This document shows, piece by piece, positions 14,666 through 17,184 of a DNA stretch of 17,184 bases; position 1 is the first letter of the stretch; each line of letters begins with the position of its first letter. The notes under the pieces are model-generated. The model was not told the DNA's origin, made no database searches, and saw only the letters and a list, made by a program, of their open reading frames with translations. The stretch lies in contig WFYH01000142.1 in NCBI GenBank assembly GCA_015490215.1, forward strand, positions 1 to 17,184. Direction: 5' to 3'. The position numbers and the translations under genes were made by a program. The DNA comes from Aquificaceae bacterium. GTDB taxonomy: Bacteria; Aquificota; Aquificia; Aquificales; Aquificaceae.

Positions 14666-15669
14666 GGCAGGACCTCTATAACCTTTTCTTCGGTGATCTC
14701 ACCTACCACCCACGCTTTAATCCTTAACCTTTCCGTCTCCTGTCGGATTTCCTCTTCGCTCGCATAGGTGGTAAAGAGCAATCCGCCCGAGGTAACGGGA
14801 TCGGAGAGGAGTAAAAGCTTCCTGTTGTCTAAGTCACTTTTTAAGATCCCTTTAACGAAGGAGAAGTTCTCAAGGGCACCTTTGGGGTATACCCCTTCCT
14901 CTATCAACCTCAGCGCCTTATCGTAAAAGGGAACCTTTGAAAAGTAGACCTTTGCCCCCACCTCGGAAGCCCTGCATATATTGTAAAGGTGTCCTAAAAG
15001 ACCGAAACCCGTAACGTCGGTGCAGGCGGTAGCCTTTAGCCTCTTCATAAGTTTGGAAGCCCTATCGTTAAGGGTGAGCATGTAGTCAACGGCTTCCTTT
15101 AGGTCTTCCTGTTTCAGCTTACCTTCCTTTAGAGCCTTTATAAGCACCCCCGTTCCCACGGGCTTGGTGATAACTATCTTCTGGCCCCTGCAGGCACCTT
15201 TGTGGGTTACATAGTTTCCATCTTCACAAACTCCGAAGACCGCAAGTCCGAACTTGGGTTCCTTATCGTCAACCGTGTGACCGCCGAGGAGAACCACTTT
15301 GGCTTCCCTTAGCTTGTCCGCCGCCCCCCTCATAACCTCCCTGAATACGCCCACGTCAAGCTCGCAGTTGTTAAAGCCCACAACCGCAAGGGCGGTTTTA
15401 GGGGTGCAACCCATCGCATATACATCGCTCAGGGAATTTGCCGTGCTTATGGCACCCCAAAGGTAAGGATCGTTCAAAACGGGCGTGATAAAGTCAACTG
15501 TCTGAACCCAGACTACCCCGTTGTATTCGTAGACACCCGCATCGTCCCCTATGGGGACAAGGGTGCCTTCATCCCTGTAAAGATCAAGTCCCTTTAGGAT
15601 AGCCTGCAGGTCCCCCGGACCCAGCTTGGAAGCTCAACCGGAAGACCTAACCAGCCTGAGGAGATCCAT
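14662..15669 (-). CDS. selD: Selenide, water dikinase (SelD) with in-frame UGA = selenocysteine
   Basis: SelD makes selenophosphate from selenide and ATP for selenocysteine and selenouridine synthesis. Reading from ATG 15669 gives a 335-residue protein that begins [11 protein letters not shown], meets TGA at 15636-15634, then continues [16 protein letters not shown]. The TGA falls at the catalytic Cys/Sec position of the GC(G/A)xK motif, with the essential lysine three residues on (K15). Downstream motifs fit Sel[47 protein letters not shown] and DPVTSGG. The frame is otherwise open, so this is a selenoprotein and not a broken gene. Gene callers that treat TGA as stop would begin at TTG 15477 and lose the active site. 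It lies 4 nt after smpB and overlaps the methyltransferase by 4 nt. Confidence 0.93.
15601..15626 (-). promoter_or_regulatory. Bacterial SECIS-like hairpin after the selD UGA
   Basis: Starting 7 nt after the UGA, AGCU-GGGUCC pairs with GGACCU-(gca)-GGCU around a GGG loop: ten pairs (including two or three G-U) with a 3-nt bulge on the 3' side. Position and size fit a bSECIS, which recruits SelB with Sec-tRNA. The loop is G-rich as in known elements, but shorter than the E. coli fdhF loop. The structure was worked out by hand. Confidence 0.65.
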
Positions 15670-15673
15670 AAGA

Positions 15674-16141
15674 TTAGATTTTAATCTTTCCTTTGAACTC
15701 CCTTTCAAGTTCCCTCTTGAGGGCTTTCTCTTTCAGCTCCCTTCTCCTGTCATGGAGCTTTTTCCCCTTGGCTAAGGCTATCTCTACTTTAACCTTGCTA
15801 TTCTTCCAGTAAAGCTTTGTAGGGATTATGGTGTAGCCTTTCTCTTGGGCTTTCCCGTAAAGCCTCATTATCTCCCTCTTGTGAAGGAGAAGTTTTCTCG
15901 TTCTGAGAGGGTCGGGGGGGTTTATGGTGGCGTGTTTGTAGGGAGCTATGTAGAGGTTGTAAAGCCACGCTTCGCCCCCTTCAATTCTTACAAAGCTGTC
16001 CTTGAAAGAGACGTTCCCTTTGTTCCTCAGGGACTTTACTTCCGACCCTTCCAGGACTATGCCTGCCTCGTATTTCTCTATTAATTCAAACTTGTGGCGG
16101 GCTTCTTTATTTTCCGCTATAAGGGTAGTTCCCTTTTTCAT
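15674..16141 (-). CDS. smpB: SsrA-binding protein SmpB
   Basis: SmpB binds tmRNA and fits it into the A site of stalled ribosomes for trans-translation. This 155-residue protein has the family N-terminus IAENKEARHKFELIEKYEAG, the VLEGSEVKSLR strand, the ARSP-like IAPY, LLLHKREI, and the C-terminal GKKLHDRRRELKEKALKRE, the tail that enters the mRNA channel. The length is normal. The ATG lies 7 nt (AAAGAAA) after the CCA end of tRNA-Arg, so there is no Shine-Dalgarno outside the tRNA. The mRNA presumably comes from tRNA processing. No tmRNA gene is in the window. Confidence 0.96.
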   Translation of the reverse strand: MKKGTTLIAENKEARHKFELIEKYEAGIVLEGSEVKSLRNKGNVSFKDSFVRIEGGEAWLYNLYIAPYKHATINPPDPLRTRKLLLHKREIMRLYGKAQEKGYTIIPTKLYWKNSKVKVEIALAKGKKLHDRRRELKEKALKRELEREFKGKIKI

Positions 16142-16148
16142 TTTCTTT

Positions 16149-16225
16149 TGGCCGGGGCGGTGGGAGTCGAACCCACAACCTCGGGATCCGTAGTCCCGCG
16201 CTCTATCCAGTTGAGCTACGCCCCG
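16149..16225 (-). tRNA. tRNA-Arg (anticodon ACG), CCA encoded
   Basis: A full cloverleaf folds by hand: acceptor CGGGGCG/CGCCCCG (7 pairs), D stem GCTC/GAGC, anticodon stem CGGGA/TCCCG with loop CTACGGA, 5-nt variable loop, T stem GTGGG/CCCAC with loop TTCGACT, discriminator G, and encoded CCA at 16151-16149. The anticodon is ACG, whose A34 is normally deaminated to inosine by TadA to read CGU, CGC and CGA. Total 77 nt with CCA. The first gene of a unit with smpB, selD and the methyltransferase. Confidence 0.97.
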
Positions 16226-16234
16226 TTAAGGAAG

Positions 16235-16263
16235 ATTATCCTATAACGAAGGTCTTTAGACAA
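16235..16263 (-). promoter_or_regulatory. Promoter of the tRNA-Arg/smpB/selD unit
   Basis: On the minus strand TTGTCT (16263-16258) and GATAAT (16240-16235) are 17 bp apart. The start point would be near 16228, a few nucleotides before the tRNA 5' end at 16225. Since smpB, selD and the methyltransferase follow without gaps, this probably drives all of them. Confidence 0.65.
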
Positions 16264-16272
16264 GGGGGTGGA

Positions 16273-17184
16273 TCACCAAGTTATGTAGGCAGAAAGCATA
16301 TACCTCCTGTTGTCGTCCTGACCGGAGTAGGCTCCCACTTCCTCCGCATAGGTGGTTGCCACCACCCTGAGGATAAGGAACCTAAGCTCCGCACCGGCGG
16401 TCCAATAACCCTGATAGGATCCTGCCCTGAGGATAATATCCCCCCACCTGCCGCTCAGCAGGTTAAGTTCAAGACCGGCTCTCAGCCTTTTACCCCAGTC
16501 ATCATCCTGCTCGTAGTTTTGGGTTATATCCGCCACATCAAAGGCGAGAGTGATCCTGTTGAAAAAGACCCCTTCCCTTTCCTTCTTGAGGGCAACGCCG
16601 GCGTTGAGCGTTCCGGGAACCTCTCCGGCGTCCCCGAAGTCAAGATCCCCTATGTTCAAGTACGAAGCTCCCACCGAGAGGGTGTATCCGCCTGATCTGT
16701 AAACATCGTATATGGCACCAACGTCAACGCCTACTGCGGAACCCGTCTTTTTGACCTCATCGTTGATGTAGTTATCAAGGTTGTCTTGATTTTCCACAAG
16801 CTCCCTTGCGGTGAAGTCCTTGTATACGGTTTCTCTCGTCAGAGCCTTTACACCAGCACCGATGATAAACCTGTCAAAGTTCAGGGACAAACCGCCGACT
16901 CCACCGTAAGTAAAGGATGCGTCTATGGTAACAAGCCCCGCACTTCCGAAACCTTGGTGAGGAATGGCATCCGCCTTTGCCACCGCAAGACCACCCAAGG
17001 AGAGCGAAAACTTACCGAAGTTCCTTGATATTGAGGGGAAAGAGTCTATGGAAAAGTGCAGAACCTTACCCCTATACTGCTTTATGACATCGTTTACCGC
17101 CCTGAGCTGGTCGTCCGCATCGTCGCCGTCACCGTCAAGGTCTCCCGTATCAAGGGCGTCCTGAAAGTCCTGAATGAAATCCCA
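16273..17184 (-). CDS. Outer-membrane beta-barrel protein, possibly TraF-like (5' end beyond window)
   Basis: The frame is open from the right edge to TGA 16275-16273, giving 303 residues of a protein whose start lies outside the window. A Leu codon at 16998 (TTG) is internal, not the start. The visible N-terminal part has an acidic stretch with DLDGDGDDADD, like the calcium-binding loop of EF-hand or dockerin repeats, followed by SFPSISRNFGKFSLSLGGLAV. The rest alternates Gly-rich and aromatic strands (LSLNFDRFIIGAGVKAL, YTLSVGASYLNIGD) and ends YMLSAYITW, typical of an outer-membrane barrel. It resembles the family called conjugal-transfer TraF in annotations, which in many bacteria has no link to conjugation. 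Function unknown. Confidence 0.75.
   Translation of the reverse strand, partial: WDFIQDFQDALDTGDLDGDGDDADDQLRAVNDVIKQYRGKVLHFSIDSFPSISRNFGKFSLSLGGLAVAKADAIPHQGFGSAGLVTIDASFTYGGVGGLSLNFDRFIIGAGVKALTRETVYKDFTARELVENQDNLDNYINDEVKKTGSAVGVDVGAIYDVYRSGGYTLSVGASYLNIGDLDFGDAGEVPGTLNAGVALKKEREGVFFNRITLAFDVADITQNYEQDDDWGKRLRAGLELNLLSGRWGDIILRAGSYQGYWTAGAELRFLILRVVATTYAEEVGAYSGQDDNRRYMLSAYITW

Noticed and set aside
14662..15477. selD beginning at TTG 15477
   Set aside because: This start lies inside the conserved SelD region ([13 protein letters not shown]) and drops the catalytic motif. The same frame continues upstream to ATG 15669 with one TGA at the Sec position.
15634..15636. selD as a pseudogene broken by a nonsense mutation
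   Set aside because: The only stop is UGA, exactly at the Cys/Sec site, with a fitting hairpin after it and an intact frame on both sides. A random nonsense mutation would hardly combine these.
16273..16998. Outer-membrane gene starting at TTG 16998
   Set aside because: The frame is open from there to the right edge without a stop and the protein at 16998 is already mid-strand (SLSLGGLAVAKAD), so the gene starts beyond the window.
1..17184. CRISPR array, insertion sequence, prophage or origin
   Set aside because: I saw no regularly spaced repeats, transposase or phage motifs, terminal inverted repeats or DnaA-box cluster. The gene set looks like core chromosome.

Overview
The window looks like chromosomal DNA of a thermophilic, chemolithotrophic bacterium of the Aquificae type (Aquificaceae-like). 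This is an inference from the gene content (ThyX, a Sec-type SelD, the cytochrome c maturation protein CcsB, HslV), from Lys/Glu-rich proteins, from heavy use of AGG/AGA and ATA codons, and from very tight gene packing. No search was run. I see no insertion sequence, CRISPR array, phage gene or rRNA. Almost every base belongs to a gene.

Layout. 1-1540 (+): the end of an unidentified gene, then rplI (ribosomal protein L9) and ccsB. 1541-4001 (-): a two-gene c-di-GMP unit, a membrane GGDEF cyclase followed by a degenerate EAL-HDOD protein. 4110-5423 (+): an alginate-export-type outer-membrane porin, facing the GGDEF gene across a compact divergent promoter region. 5418-7195 (-): a bitopic membrane protein with a SPOR-like domain, translationally coupled to thyX. 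7292-9722 (+): a bacterial eRF1-like protein (baeRF), a NYN/LabA nuclease-like protein and rdgB, all overlapping. 9685-11978 (-): hslV, an RluB-type pseudouridine synthase, a membrane-anchored thioredoxin and a transaldolase. 12081-14031 (+): a HEAT-repeat protein, cheR and cheY. 14021-16225 (-): one tight unit, tRNA-Arg(ACG), smpB, selD and a SAM methyltransferase. 16273-17184 (-): a partial outer-membrane protein, perhaps TraF-like, that runs off the right edge.

Three observations stand out. First, selD starts at 15669 and reads through an in-frame UGA at its catalytic Cys/Sec position, with a convincing hairpin directly downstream, so it is very probably a selenoprotein. Second, smpB begins only 7 nt after the encoded CCA of tRNA-Arg, which leaves no room for a normal ribosome-binding site. 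Third, the eRF1-like protein has no GGQ motif and its gene overlaps a NYN-nuclease gene, which suggests an unstudied ribosome-rescue or RNA-quality-control pair.

All four convergent gene pairs touch or overlap, so none has space for an intergenic intrinsic terminator. Most same-strand neighbours are separated by -13 to +11 nt; the GGDEF/EAL-HDOD pair is the exception at about 31 nt. Function calls come from reading motifs by eye. Promoters are consensus matches only.
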